From contig NC_089238.1 of assembly GCF_963924675.1 (NCBI RefSeq), positions 23,355,815 through 23,419,814 on the forward strand: 64,000 nt of DNA, given 5' to 3'. The translations under genes were made by a program, and so were the position numbers. The notes beneath the pieces were generated by a model that saw nothing but the letters and a program-made list of their open reading frames with translations, was not told the origin of the DNA and ran no database searches. Origin of the DNA: Phocoena phocoena (Eukaryota; Chordata; Mammalia; Artiodactyla; Phocoenidae). Positions 34,875 to 46,593 of the stretch are shown here, piece after piece; position 1 is the first letter of the stretch, and each line of letters begins with the position of its first letter.

Positions 34875-36760
34875 GCCTAGGAAAAGATTAGGGTTATTAG
34901 AGCAGGACTGCAAAAAAGAGAGAATATTCAGCTTTTGATTTCCAAAAATGGCAGTTATTGAGTCTCTATCCAGAAAAAAGTATTTAAAGTCAGACTTTGT
35001 TAAGAATGAAAACAGATATCTAAATCCCCAGAATTCTGTTTACATATTAAAAGAAAAACCTAAGGATCTGAACAAATTTTACTTTAAGTCACAGGTAGAA
35101 ACAACTCAAGTCTGGATGTTAGCTACCTAGGGAAGCAATGAGAAGGCTTGTGGTAAAGAGGAGGAGTCGGAGATTGCAGGAAGACAGAGTAGAGTCAAGG
35201 CCAGTTTCCCTGACCACCCTCAATGTGAGGGTTCAACCTCGAGGGGGATAACAATGATGAAGTTGAAAGGAAAGCAGAGTACAAAGGAAGACCAGGACCC
35301 TGCTACTGGAATTCAGGGAGGAGCCTATCTTTTGAGATGATAGCTATGTACAGGGGTTATCTTCACAGAACAAAAACAGAGCATGGAGGGTGTAACCTAG
35401 TATTCTCAAACTTCCCTTCATTTTCACGTGTGGCAAAGGGACTTAAGACCCCCTGTGCTGAATATCAACAGTAGCCAAGCCGAGGGCCAATGGATCTTCC
35501 AAGGGCTACTACTATGGTAGAAGGCAAATGAATTCCATGGTAGACGATGAACAGTGGACAATCCAAGTCAGAGGGCTGAATGGAAGAGGTGGAGCTTCAG
35601 AGGAATCCATTAAAACAGGATCAGATTCAAGGCAGGATCAAGTCAACCAGGGAAGACTGTGAGGCTCTGACTGAGCAAGGAGAAGAGATCAGGAGGTCTC
35701 CAGCTGCCAAATACCAGCAAGTTACTTAATACACAAGGGCCATCAATATGGCTGTGTAAGAACCTCAGAGCAGATACAAAGAAAGACGTCTTCTTCCAAT
35801 TCCCTGAGGACATATAAGCCTATCCTTACGCTCACCCAGTTGCCATTTTTGCTAGGAGAAGAGAAATGGGTTAATATCCAGAAAAACTGAAAATTTAACC
35901 AATAAATTAAAACCCTCAAGAGACCAAGATACATAATTTTAATTGAGAAGTTTAAATTCCATTTCTCCAATACCTGCCCAAGGCACAGAGCCTTGATTTT
36001 AGAAAACAAAGAGGTTATGTTTCCTGTGTATACCTATGTTATAATCTGTTAAAATTTTAATGCCAGTATTTATGATATTCCTTTTAAAGTGAGTCTTCTT
36101 TTATTCAAATATAATAAATCTCTAATTTAAATGATCAATGATTCAGACTGTTCCTTTTATTTATGGCAAACCTATAAGAAGGTTTTGATGACCCACATGC
36201 TCTATAAGGCAGGACACAGGTAAACAATAAGTTCAGGAATTAATTCCTCAATAGCAAGGTATGAATCCCTTGAATCCCAAGGCCTCTTTTGAAATGCATG
36301 TCCTGTTTGGCCAGGGAAAATCTGTAGCAGCGAACCTTTACCTTGTTTTCACTTGGGCTAGGCATTATACACTGCAAAACTTTTGTTGGGATAGATTGTA
36401 AGGGAAAAGTTTACTGCAAGGGATGAAATTAACTTTGTGGAAAATTCAGGGCAATTGGGGGTCAGTTTGAGAACATCAGCTGGCTGAAGAAAAGACAGTA
36501 ATGTCACCAGAGCCCCAAGAGGATGAGAGAGACCAAGTACAGATGAAGGGACCTCAAGATAGGTTTCACCTATTTCACAGCTGTACTTAAGGCCAGCATT
36601 TCCACCAGTATTCCCTTTCATTCTTCACTCTTGGATATTGACTTTAGGATGGGAGAGTAAAACAGAAATGAAAATGTTTTGGTGTTACTTCTTTGAAGAA
36701 TACATCCTGAAATCACATATCTATGTTCACATCCCCCGTCAAGCCACAGCTTTTTTGAAT
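34875..36760. other. Intron, nothing recognised
   Basis: About 1.9 kb without a repeat I can name. Several reading frames of 60-90 codons occur on both strands, none with a recognisable domain or splice context. Confidence 0.4.
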
Positions 36761-36776
36761 AAATTAGTGAAGTTCA

Positions 36777-38183
36777 GCCTCTTCAATAAGTGGTGCTGGG
36801 AAAACTGGACAGCTACATGTAAAAGTATGAGATTAGATCACTCCCTAACACCATACACAAAAATAAGCTCAAAATGGATTAAAGACCTAAATGTAAGGCC
36901 AGAAACTATCAAACTCTTAGAGGAAAACATAGGCAGGACACTCTATGACATAAATCACAGCAAGGTCCTTTTTGACCCACCTCCTATAGAAATGGAAATA
37001 AAAACAAAAATAAACAAATGGGACCTAATGAAACTTAAAAGCTTTTGCACAGCAACGGAAACCATAAACAAGACCAAAAGACAACCCTCAGAATGGGAGA
37101 AAATATTTGCAAATGAAGCAACTGACAAAGGATTAATCTCTAAAATTTATAAGCAGCTCATGCAGCTTAATAACAAAAAAACAAACAACCCAATCCAAAA
37201 ATGGGCAGAAGACCTAAACAGACATTTCTCCAAAGAAGATATACAGACTGCCAACAAACACATGAAAGAATGCTCAACATCACTAATCATTAGAGAAATG
37301 CAAATCAAAACTACAATGAGATATCATCTCACACCAGTCAGAATGGCCATCATCAAAAAATCCAGAAATAATAAATGCTGGAGAGGGTGTGGAGAAAAGG
37401 GAATCCTCTTACACTGTTGGTGGGAATGTAAATTGATACAGCCACTGTGGAGAACAGTATGGAGGTTCCTTAAAAAACTACAAATAGAACTACCATATGA
37501 CCCAGCAATCCCACTACTGGGCATATACCCTGAGAAAACCATAATTCAAAAAGAGTCATGTACCAAAATATTCATTGCAGCTCTATTTACAATAGGCCAG
37601 AGATGGAAACAACCTGAGTCCATCATCGGATGAATGGATAAAGAAGATGTGGCACATATATACAATGGAATATTACTCAGCCATAAAAAGAAACGAAATT
37701 GAGCTATTTGTATTGAGGTGGATAGACCTAGAGTCTGTCATACAGAGTGAAGTAAGTCAGAAAGAGAGAGACAAATACCGTATGCTAACACATATACATG
37801 GAATTTAAGAAAAAAAAATGTCATGAAAACCCTAGGGGTGAAACAGAAATAAAGACACAGACTTACTAGAGAATGGACATGAGGCTATGGGGAGGGGGAA
37901 GGGTAAACTGTGACAAAGCGAGAGAGAGGCATGGACATATATACACTGCCAAACGTAAGGTAGATAGCTAGTGGGAAGCAGCCGCAGAGCACAGGGAGAT
38001 CAGCTCGGTGCTTTGTGACCGCCTGGAGGGGTGGGATAGGGAGGATGGGAGGGAGGGAGACACAAGCGGGAAGAGATATGGGAACATATGTATATATATA
38101 ACTGATTCATTTTGTTGTGAAGCTGAAACTAACATACCATTGTAAAGCAATTATACTCCAATAAAGATGTTAAAATGGAAAAA
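36777..38183 (+). mobile_element. 5'-truncated L1 with 16-base TSD
   Basis: It begins inside ORF2 ('gcctcttcaataagtggtgc') and ends at 'aataaagatgttaaaatgg' plus a short A run. The direct repeat 'aaattagtgaagttca' is at 36761-36776 and 38184-38199. An open frame (36638-37633) continues through the ORF2 C-terminal region, including [16 protein letters not shown] and the Cys-rich [11 protein letters not shown], and breaks at about 37618. The first 46 codons of that frame are flanking DNA, not L1. Confidence 0.95.
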
Positions 38184-38519
38184 AAATTAGTGAAGTTCAA
38201 CAGTACTTCAAGAATTAAAAGTATGCTTTAAAGAATTTATACATATTTACTTTTGGATTTTCCAATTGTTGTAATGGGATGACTTGTATTCATGTCATTT
38301 TCAAATAAAACGTAAAATCTACTGAGATACCTCTTTGGATATATTTTCCAACATCTGACAACAATCACTTCCTCTTTCATAAAAAAAAAATTCCTTACAG
38401 GCGGAGTTGGTGTTGATTAAGGAAATCTAATATTACTGAACTGAAAGAAACTAAGTTTCTAAAACCTCAAACGTAAAATATACCTTTCTTCAAAAAGGAA
38501 TTGTAAGAAACAAGTCTGT

Positions 38520-38542
38520 CTGTGAGTGTGTGTGTGTGTGAA
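38520..38542. repeat. (TG)n short simple repeat
   Basis: 'tgtgagtgtgtgtgtgtgtg' is a short TG tract just before an L1 3' end. Confidence 0.8.
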
Positions 38543-38555
38543 TATGAATGGAATG

Positions 38556-39110
38556 ATGTCCATCGACAGATGAATGGATAAAGAAGATGTGGCAAATATA
38601 TACAATGGAATATTACTCAGCCATAAAAAGAAACGAAATTGAGTTATTTGTAGCGAGGTGGATGGTCCTAGAGTCTGTAATACAGAGTGAAGTACGTCAG
38701 AAAGAGAAAAATACTGTATGCTAACACATATATATGGAATCTAAGAAAAAAAAAAAGGTCATGAAGAACCTAGGGGCAAGACAGGAATAAAGACACAGAC
38801 CTACTAGAGAATGGACTTGAGGATATGGGGAGGGGGAAGGGTAAGCTGGGACAAAGTGAGAGAGTGGCATGGACATATATAACTACCAAATGTAAAATAG
38901 ATAGCTAGTGGGAAGCAGTCGCATAGCACAGGCAGATCAGCTGGGTGCTTTGTGACCACCTAGACAGGTGGGATAGGGAGAGTGGGAGGGAGACACAAGA
39001 GGAAGGAGATATGTGGATATATGTATATGTATAGCTGATCCACTTTGTTATAAAGCAGAAACTAACACACCATTGTAAAGCAATTATACTCCAATAAAGA
39101 TGTTAAAAAA
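38556..39110 (+). mobile_element. 5'-truncated L1 3' end
   Basis: It starts at 'gatgtccatcgacagatga', near the end of ORF2, and runs through the 3' UTR ('gctagtgggaagcagtcgc') to 'ccaataaagatgttaaaaa'. It is the same subfamily as the copy at 36777. Confidence 0.92.
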
Positions 39111-39194
39111 TAAATTAATTAAAATAAAATTTTTAAAAAAGTATTTTACGCTTTAACTCCTCAACTTTTTTGAAAAACAGGTAGCAAATAATAT

Positions 39195-39972
39195 TTGCAC
39201 AAAAACAGTTATATAGATCAATGGAAAAGGATAGAAAGCCCAGAGACAAACCCACGCACATATGGTCACCTTATCTTTGATAAAGAAGGCAAGAATATAC
39301 AGTGGAGAAAAGACAGCCTCTTCAATAAGTGATGCTGGGAAAACTGGACAGCTACATGTAAAAGTATAAAACTAGAACATTCCCTAACACCATACACAAA
39401 AATAAACTCAAAATGGATTTAAGACCTAAATGTAAGTCCAGACACTATCAAACTCTTAGAGGAAAACATAGGCAGAAAACTCTATGACATATATCACAGC
39501 AAGATCTTTTTTGACCCACCTCCTGGAGAAATGGAAATCAAAACAAAAATAAACAAATGGGACCTAATGAAACTTAAAAGCTTTTGCACAGCAAAGGAAA
39601 CCATAAACAAGACCAAAAGACAACCCTCAGATGGGAGAAAATATTTGCAAATGAAGCAACTGACAAAGGATTAATCTCCAAAATTTACAAGCAGTTCATG
39701 CAGCTCAATAACAAAAAAACAAACAACCCAATCCAAAAATGGGCAGAAGACCTAAACAGACATTTCTCCAAAGAAGATATACAGATTGCCAACAAACACA
39801 TGAAAGGATGCTCAACATCATTAATCATTAGAGAAATGCAAATCAAAACAACAATGAGATATCATCTCACACCGGTCAGAATGGCCATCATCAAAAAATC
39901 TACAAACGATAAATGCTGGAGAGGGTGTGGAGAAAAGGGAACCCTCTTGCACGTTTTTGGGAATGTAAATTC
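39195..39972 (+). mobile_element. Internal L1 ORF2 fragment without a 3' end
   Basis: It spans 'tatatagatcaatggaaaag' to 'cacgtttttgggaatgtaaa' of ORF2 and stops without 3' UTR or poly-A. It is followed by unrelated AT-rich DNA. A deletion or a rearrangement after insertion must have removed the rest. The L1 3' end just upstream (38556-39110) is not its missing part in simple order. Confidence 0.85.
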
Positions 39973-40769
39973 ATAAAATACTTTTAAAGGAAGGAAGTTT
40001 TATTACTTTTACCAACCACCAGGCATGCTTTACTCATTTGCAATTAGTATACTATATAAAAATATAATTGCAAAAGCTGATTAGAAGTGTTTGAAAACTG
40101 GTAAAAAAAAAAAAAAAAAAAAAGAGAGGAATAAGAAAAAGAAATAAAAGGCACCCAAGTTAGAAAGAGAAAAGTAAAATTATCTCTGTTCATAGATGAT
40201 ATGATCTTATATGTAGAAAACCCTAAAGATTCTACCAAAAAAAAAAAAAACCTGTTCAGACTAATAAATGAATTCAGAAAAGTTGTAGGATACAAATTAA
40301 CATGCAAAAATCAGCTGCATTTCTAAACACTTACAATGAAAAATCCACAAAGGAAATTAAGAAAACATTTCATTTATAATAGAATCAAAATGAATAAAAT
40401 ACTTAGGAATTAACTTAACCAAGGAGGTGAAAGACTTATATAATTAAAAACTATAAAACATTGTTGGAAGAAATCATTAAGAAGACAAATAAAGAAAAAC
40501 ACATTGCATGTTCATGGACTGAAAGACAATATTGTTAAGATGTCAATACTACCCAAAGTGACCTATAGATTCAGAACAATCCTTACCAAAATCTCAATGG
40601 CACTTTTTATAGATACAGAAAAACCTGTCCTAAAATTCGTATAGAATCTCAAGGGACCTCCTAAAATAGTCAAAACAATGTTGAAAAAGAACAAAGTTGG
40701 AGGACTCACACTTCCCGATTACTAAACATATTCCAAAGCTGTAGTAATTAAACCAGGATAGTACTACAG

Positions 40770-40925
40770 CGAACTCTCCTCAATGTTATGTGGCAACCTG
40801 GATGGGAGGGGAGTTTGGGGGAGAATGGATACATGTATATGTATGGCTGAGTCGCTTTGCTGAGCACCTGCAACTATCACAACATAATTGGCTATATTCC
40901 AATATAAAATAAAAAGTTTAAAACA
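40770..40925 (+). mobile_element. Short L1 3' end of another subfamily
   Basis: 'tatgtatggctgagtcgctt' and 'gcacctgcaactatcacaac' are typical of the L1 3' terminus best known from ruminants, here truncated to about 150 bases and inserted in the old L1. Confidence 0.75.
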
Positions 40926-41084
40926 AACCCAAAAAAACCCCAGTGAGGTACCAGCATAAATACAGACATATAGATCAGTGAAATAACAGAGAACCCAGAA
41001 ATAAACCCTTGAGTATACAGTCGAATGAATTTTGACAAGGGTGGTAAGTGGGGAAAAGACAAGTCCTTTTAATAAATGGTGCTA

Positions 41085-41384
41085 TGGGACTTCCCTGGTG
41101 GTCCAGTGGTAAAGAATCTGCCTTCCAGTGCAGGGGATATGGGTTCAATCCCTCATTAGGGAACTAAGATCCCACATGCTGCAGGGCAACTAAGCCTGCA
41201 TGCCCCAACTACTGAGCTCGAGCGCCTCAACAAGAGAGCCCGAGTACTGCAAACTACAGAGCTCACACGCTCTGCAGCCTGTGCACCACAACTACAGAGA
41301 GAAAACCCCCATGCCACAACTAGAGAGAAGCCTGTGCACCGCAACAAAGACCTGACATAGCCAAAAAAATAAATATTAAAAAAA
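41085..41384 (+). mobile_element. Long CHR-type SINE with TSD
   Basis: The head 'gggacttccctggtggtcca' is followed by repeated 'gcctgcatgccccaactact'-like units and the end 'gacctgacatagcc' plus an A-rich tail. The 14-base direct repeat 'aataaatggtgcta' is at 41071-41084 and 41385-41398. Confidence 0.95.
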
Positions 41385-41890
41385 AATAAATGGTGCTAGT
41401 AATGAAGTTGGACCCTTATCTAACATCACATATATAAATTAACTCAAAATGGTTCAAAGTTCTAAATGTAAGGGATAAAAGTATAAAACTCTCAAGAGAA
41501 AATATAGGGCAAAAGCTTCATGACAGTGCATCTGGCAATGACCTTTTGGATAGGACACCAAAGGCACAAGGCCACAAAGAAACAACAGAAAAACTGGACT
41601 TCATGAAATTAAACAATTTTTTGCATACAAAGACACTATCAACAGAGTAAAAAGATATCCCACAGAATGAGAGAAAATATTTGTAAATCATGTATCTGAT
41701 GAGGGAGCAATATTATGAACAGAGACTAACTAAAACTTAACAACACCAAAGAAACAACCCAATTGAAAAATGGGCACAGGACTTAAGTACACACTTCTCC
41801 AAAAAAGATATGCAAATAGCCAATAAGGACATGAAAAGGTGCTCAACATCACTAATCACTAGGAAAAATGCAAATCAGAACTACAAAGAG

Positions 41891-42032
41891 GGAATTCCCT
41901 GGCAGTCCAGTGGTTAGGACTCAGTGCTTTCACTGCTGGGGCCGGGTTCAATCCCTCAATCCCTGTTTGGGGACTAAGATCCAGCAAGCCACGTGGAGTG
42001 GCAAAAAACCAAAGAAACAGAACAAACCCACA
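41891..42032 (+). mobile_element. Short tRNA-derived SINE
   Basis: 'ggaattccctggcagtccag' begins the head, then 'gggttcaatccctcaatcc' and the end 'gccacgtggagtggcaaaaa'. The flanking repeat 'ctacaa(a/t)gag' is at 41881-41890 and 42033-42042. Confidence 0.9.
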
Positions 42033-42377
42033 CTACAATGAGATATCACATTATACCTATTAGAATGACTACTATGAAAAAAAAGAAAATAACAAATATT
42101 GGCAAGTATGTGGAGAAACTGGAACCCTTGTACACTGTTGGTGGGAATGTAAAACGATAAAGTTTCTGTGATGCCCATTCCTCAAAAAATTAAACACAAA
42201 ATTATCATATGATCCAGCAATTTCACTTCTGGATATATACCCCAAAGAACTGAAAGCAGGATCTCTAAGAGATGTTTGTACATGAAAGTTCACAGCAACA
42301 TTATTCACAACAGCTAAAATGTGGAAGCTGAGCAAAATGTGGTTATATACAATTCAGCTTTAAAAAGGAAGAAAGTT

Positions 42378-42563
42378 GGGCTTCCCTGGTGGCGCAGTGG
42401 TTGAGAGTCCGCCTGCCGATGCAGGGGACATGGGTTCGTGCCCCAGTCTGGGAAGATCCCACATGCCGCGGAGCGACTAGGCCTGTGAGCCATGGCCGCT
42501 GAGCCTGCGCGTCCGCAGTCTGTGCTCCTCAACGGGAGAGGCCACAACATGAGAAGCCCGCGT

Positions 42564-42595
<32 letters not shown>
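42378..42595 (+). mobile_element. Young CHR SINE
   Basis: A full copy runs from 'gggcttccctggtggcgcag' to 'gaagcccgcgtacagc' with a poly-A of about 27 bases. 'aagaaagtt' before and 'gaagaaaatt' after may be an eroded target-site duplication. Confidence 0.95.
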
Positions 42596-42890
42596 CGAAG
42601 AAAATTCTGACTTATGCTACAACATGGATGAATTTTAAGGATATTACACTAAGTGAAATAAGCCAGTTAAAAATAACACACACTGTATGATTTCACTTAT
42701 TCAAAGTACTTTTAGTGGTCAAAAAGCAAAGTAGAACAGTGGTTGCCACAAGCTGGGGGAAAGGGATGAATGAGGAGTTACGGTTTAATGGGTGTAGAGT
42801 TTCAGTTTTACAAGATGAAAAGAGCTAGATGGTCAATACTATGGATGTATTTAATACTACTGAACCACATACTTAAAAATGGTCACAATG

Positions 42891-43099
42891 GGGTCTTCCC
42901 TGGTGGCGCAGTGGTTAAGAGTCTGCCTGCTGATGCAGGGGACACGGGTTCGTGCCCCGGTCTGGGAGGATCCCACATGCCGCGGAGCGGCTGGGCCCAT
43001 GAGCCATGGCCGCTGAGCCTGCGCATCCGGAGCCTGTGCTCCGCAATGGGAGAGGCCACAATGGTGAGAGGCCCGTGTATCGCAAAAAAAAAAAAAAAA
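42891..43099 (+). mobile_element. Young CHR SINE with TSD
   Basis: A full copy runs from 'ggtcttccctggtggcgcag' to 'gaggcccgtgtatcgc' plus poly-A. The repeat 'ggtcacaatgg' is at 42881-42891 and 43100-43110. Confidence 0.95.
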
Positions 43100-43160
43100 G
43101 GTCACAATGGAAATTTTACATTACGTGTATTTTACCACATTAAAAAAAACTGGAAAAAAA

Positions 43161-44177
43161 TGAGAAGGAAGAAAATTTAAGCATTTAACCTGCCTGTCTC
43201 AACTGTACTTCGGGTGACTAAAAAGATAATAATAGATATTCCTTTTGTTTGTTTGTTTTAAATAGAAAATTCCAGATGATAATATATGTTGAGGAGTGAT
43301 AGATTTAGGGTGCTATGATTTTGTAAATCCTTTTGAAATAGTGGACTTGACAATGATCATCAATAGCTGCTTAAATCTAATCACTGGCTTAGAGGAAATA
43401 CAGGGGACACAGTCACATATTAACATCACGGGGACACTATCAGCAAAATCCACACTTCGAGAAATTCTGTAAGACAGGTGTTTTTTCTTCATATGTATGT
43501 ACCTCATTTAGCTCCTAATTTGATAGAAACATTTAGGAGAGAATTGGGGCATTTTGAATAGTGAATAAGCATTTGTTATTAAGAGAATATTGTTAAATTT
43601 TTTAATGTTTGAAAATGATCGTGAGGTTGTCAAAAATAAAAAAGTCTATCATTTAGAGATACAGATTGAAATATTTATAAATGAAATGATACAATGCTTG
43701 GGAATTCCTATAAAATTATCAGGGTGGGAGGAGGGCTCATGGGTGGTTATACAGATGAAACAAGATTGGCCATATACTGATTATTGTTGAAGCTGGGTGA
43801 TGATTAAATGTGCGTATATCATACTATTCTGCCTACTTTTCTATATTTAAAATTTTCCATAATAAAAATTTTTTGAAGTCTTTGAAATTCTTTAACACAT
43901 AAGGTAAATATTTTTCTTACAATTAAATTTACAGCATTTATTAGTCAATAATCCAAATTTTGATGTGGTTAACAAACAGCAAAAAACAATAACTAAAGAC
44001 TTATTTATTGCATCCAATACTTTTTACATTTTTCCGATATCACTAACTTCCTTATAACCTTCTAACATTTTGGTCTTAATGTTCAATTCAATAGCAAATG
44101 ACTACTAGGAAAACAGTAAAAATCTCATCATTCTTTGGCAGCCTAAAAGAAATACTTTACATTTATGTGCAACTCAC
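43161..44177. other. Intron next to ITFG1 exon; old L1 tail
   Basis: Mostly unrecognised AT-rich DNA. About 43720-43870 ends 'aaattttccataataaaaat', typical of an old L1 3' end in forward orientation. Confidence 0.5.
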
Positions 44178-44272
44178 CTGCTGTAAAATCTTCAGTTAGA
44201 TCAATGAACGCATGAGAATGTGGAATCCGCATTTTACTTTTAATGGTCAATGCAGGATGCCATGATAAATTC
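44178..44272 (-). CDS. ITFG1: ITFG1 coding exon (fourth in window, 95 bp)
   Basis: Read on the minus strand, the acceptor 'tcttttag' (AG at 44274-44273) leads into an exon whose first base completes a Gly codon. It then has 31 codons: NLSWHPAL, TIKSKMRIP, HSHAFIDLTEDFTA. It ends with a single G before the donor 'gtgagt' (GT at 44177-44176). The segment is an almost exact match to the ITFG1 extracellular domain (approximately residues 188-219). NLS is an N-glycosylation sequon. The protein is a type I membrane glycoprotein reported to modulate T-cell function and, as LNKN-1, to bind RUVBL1 and RUVBL2. There is no premature stop or frameshift. Confidence 0.96.
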
Positions 44273-44379
44273 CTAAAAGAAAAATGTTTTTCTTAAGGCA
44301 AACATCAAATGAGCACTGTTTTAAAACAAAAATATCTGCATGCAAGATATTTTAAAAACGCATTTATTCTTAGTTCTGT

Positions 44380-45420
44380 CACATACTCTAAAATTCACTC
44401 TTCCAGAGTGTACAATTTAGTCGTTTTTGTATATTCACAGTGTGCAGCCATCACCACTATCTAATTTCACATTTTCATCACCTCAAAATGAAACTCTGTA
44501 TTCATTAGTAACTTCTCATTCTCCCCACCATCAAGTCTCTGGCAAACACTAATTTGCTTTCTGGCTCTATGGATTTCCCTATTTTGGACGTTTCATATAT
44601 ATGGAATCATATAACATGTGGCCTTTTGTGCCTGGTTTCTTTCACTTGGAATAATATTTTCAGGTTCATCCATGTTGTAGCATGTGTCACTACTTCAGTC
44701 TTTTTTATCCCTGAATAATATTTAATTACATGGCTATATTTTTTGTAAATCTGTTCAACTGTTGATGGACATTTGACTTGTTTCCACTTTTGGCTATTAC
44801 AATTAAATGCTGTTATGAATATTCATGTACAAGTTTTTATGTGGACATATACATATGTTTTTTGTTTTGTTTTGTTTGCGGTACGTGGGCCTCTCATTGT
44901 TGTGGCCTCTCCCGTTGCGGAGCACAGGGTCCGGACGCGCAGGCTCAGCGGCCATGGCTCACGGGCCCAGCCGCTCCGCGGCATGTGGGATCTTCCCGGA
45001 CCGGGGCACAAACCCGCGTCCCCAGCATCGGAAGGCGGACTCTCAACCACTGTGCCACCAGGGAAGCCCCCTTTGCCTATTTTTAAATTGGGTTATTTAT
45101 TGCTTTGAGTAGTAAGAATTCTTTATATAGACTAGATCCTAGATATTTAACTGATGCATGATTTGCAATATTTTCTCCCATTCTGTACAGTCTTCTCAGT
45201 TTCTGGATAGTGTCCTGTGCTGTGTAGAAGCTTTTAATTTGATAAATCCAGTTCTAATTTTTTTGTGTTGCTTTTTTCTTTTGGTGTCAGATCTAAGAAT
45301 CCATTTCCAAATCCAAGGTTATGAAAATTTACCCCTATGCTTTCTTCTAAGACTTTTATGTTTTAGCTCTTATACTTATATCTTTAATTCCTTAAGTGTA
45401 AGAAAAATAACTTAATATTA
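44380..45420 (-). mobile_element. Old L1 ORF2/3' fragment, split by a SINE
   Basis: 'gtatattcacagtgtgcagc', 'gtctctggcaaacactaatt', 'ttctttcacttggaataata' and 'caactgttgatggacatttg' are the reverse complement of an old L1 3' region. It resumes after the SINE at 45071 with 'tttaaattgggttatttatt' and 'gcaatattttctcccattct'. Confidence 0.8.
44858..45070 (-). mobile_element. Young CHR SINE inside an old L1
   Basis: The reverse-orientation copy runs from a T/G-rich tail and 'gcggtacgtgggcctctcat' to 'gccaccagggaagccccc'. It interrupts the old L1. Confidence 0.95.
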
Positions 45421-45717
45421 TCATGGGTGATATTTTCCCGAGACTGGAGAATGATTATCTTTTATAAATATTAATTCCAAAGTTTTCAGCCATGAAAAAG
45501 AATGAATTTATACCCCTATCTCATACCATATACCAAAAATTAACTCAGATGTCTCAAACTGCTAAAAGAAATAGAACTCTTGTATACTGCTGATGGGAAT
45601 ATAAAATGGTGCATTAGCTACGGAAAACAGTTTGGTAATTCTTCCAAAAGCTAAACAATGAATTGCCATATGACTCTGCATTTCTATGCCTAGGTGTATA
45701 CCAGTAAGAATTGAAAA

Positions 45718-46561
45718 ACACACTGTTTGCAGATGATATGATACTATACATAGAGATTACTAAAAACTCTACCAGAAACCTACTAGAGTTAATCAGTTAA
45801 TTTGGTAAAGTAGCAGGATACAAAATTAATGCACAGAAGTCTCTTGCATTGATATACACTAATGATGAAAAACCTGAAAGAGAAATTAAGGAAACACTCC
45901 CATTTACCATTACAAAAAAAAGAATAAAATACCTAGAAATAAACCTACCTAAGGAGACAAAAGACCTGTATGCAGAAAACTATGACACTGATGAAAGAAA
46001 TTAAAGATGATACAAACAGGTGGAGAGATATACCATGTTCTTGGATTGGAAGAATCAACATTGTGAAAATGACTGTACTACCCAAAGCAATCTACAGATT
46101 CAATGCAATCCCTATCAAACTACCAATGGCATTTTTCACAGAACTAGAACAAAAAATTTCACAGGAGATAAACCCACACACATATGGTCACCTTATCTTT
46201 GATAAAGGAGGCAAGACTATACAATGGAGAAAAGACAGCCTCTTCAGTAAGTGGTGCTGGGAAAACTGGACAGCTACATGTAAAAGAATGAAATTAGAAC
46301 GTTCCCTAACACCATACACAAAAATAAACTCAAAATGGATTACAGAACTAAATGTAAGACCAGACACTATAAAACTCTTGGAAAGGGGCTTCCCTGGTGG
46401 CGCAGTGGTTGACAGTCTGCCTGCCAATGCAGGGGACACGGGTTCGTGCCCCGGGCCGGGAAGATCCCACATGCCACAGAGCAGCTGGGCCCGAGAGCTA
46501 TGGCCGCTGAGCCTGTGCATCCAGAGCCTGTGCTCCGTAATGGGAGAGGCCCGAGTACCGC

Positions 46562-46593
<32 letters not shown>

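Larger units (their letters stand above)
40110..43160 (+). mobile_element. Old L1 ORF2 and 3' end, cut by five younger insertions
   Basis: Old L1 ORF2 text starts with a diverged reverse transcriptase motif (LFIDDMIL near 40190). It continues in order at 40930-41084, 41399-41890, 42043-42377 and 42600-42890, then a tail at 43100-43160. The gaps hold an L1 3' end (40770-40925) and four SINEs. The order within the old L1 is kept, so the cuts are simple insertions. Confidence 0.8.
2850..44177 (-). other. ITFG1: ITFG1 intron of about 41.3 kb
   Basis: This intron is bounded by the donor after exon 44178-44272 (gtgagt) and the acceptor before exon 2788-2849 (cctcctag). The phases agree: G at the end of one exon plus AT at the start of the next gives Asp. 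It carries nearly all of the large repeats described separately. Apart from one ferritin pseudogene, I saw no other gene in it on either strand. Confidence 0.88.

Noticed and set aside
36638..37633. 331-codon open frame as a protein gene
   Set aside because: All but the first 46 codons are L1 ORF2 C-terminal sequence within an insertion bounded by a 16-base duplication; the start is flanking DNA.
42378..42450. tRNA gene from the tRNA-like head of the SINEs
   Set aside because: The heads carry B-box-like 'ggttcg' but do not keep a full tRNA fold and are followed by the SINE body and poly-A.
42378..43105. Repeated similar protein frames (e.g. 'PRSGWAHEPWPLSLR') as a gene family
   Set aside because: These are translations of the CHR SINE and recur at every SINE copy on both strands.
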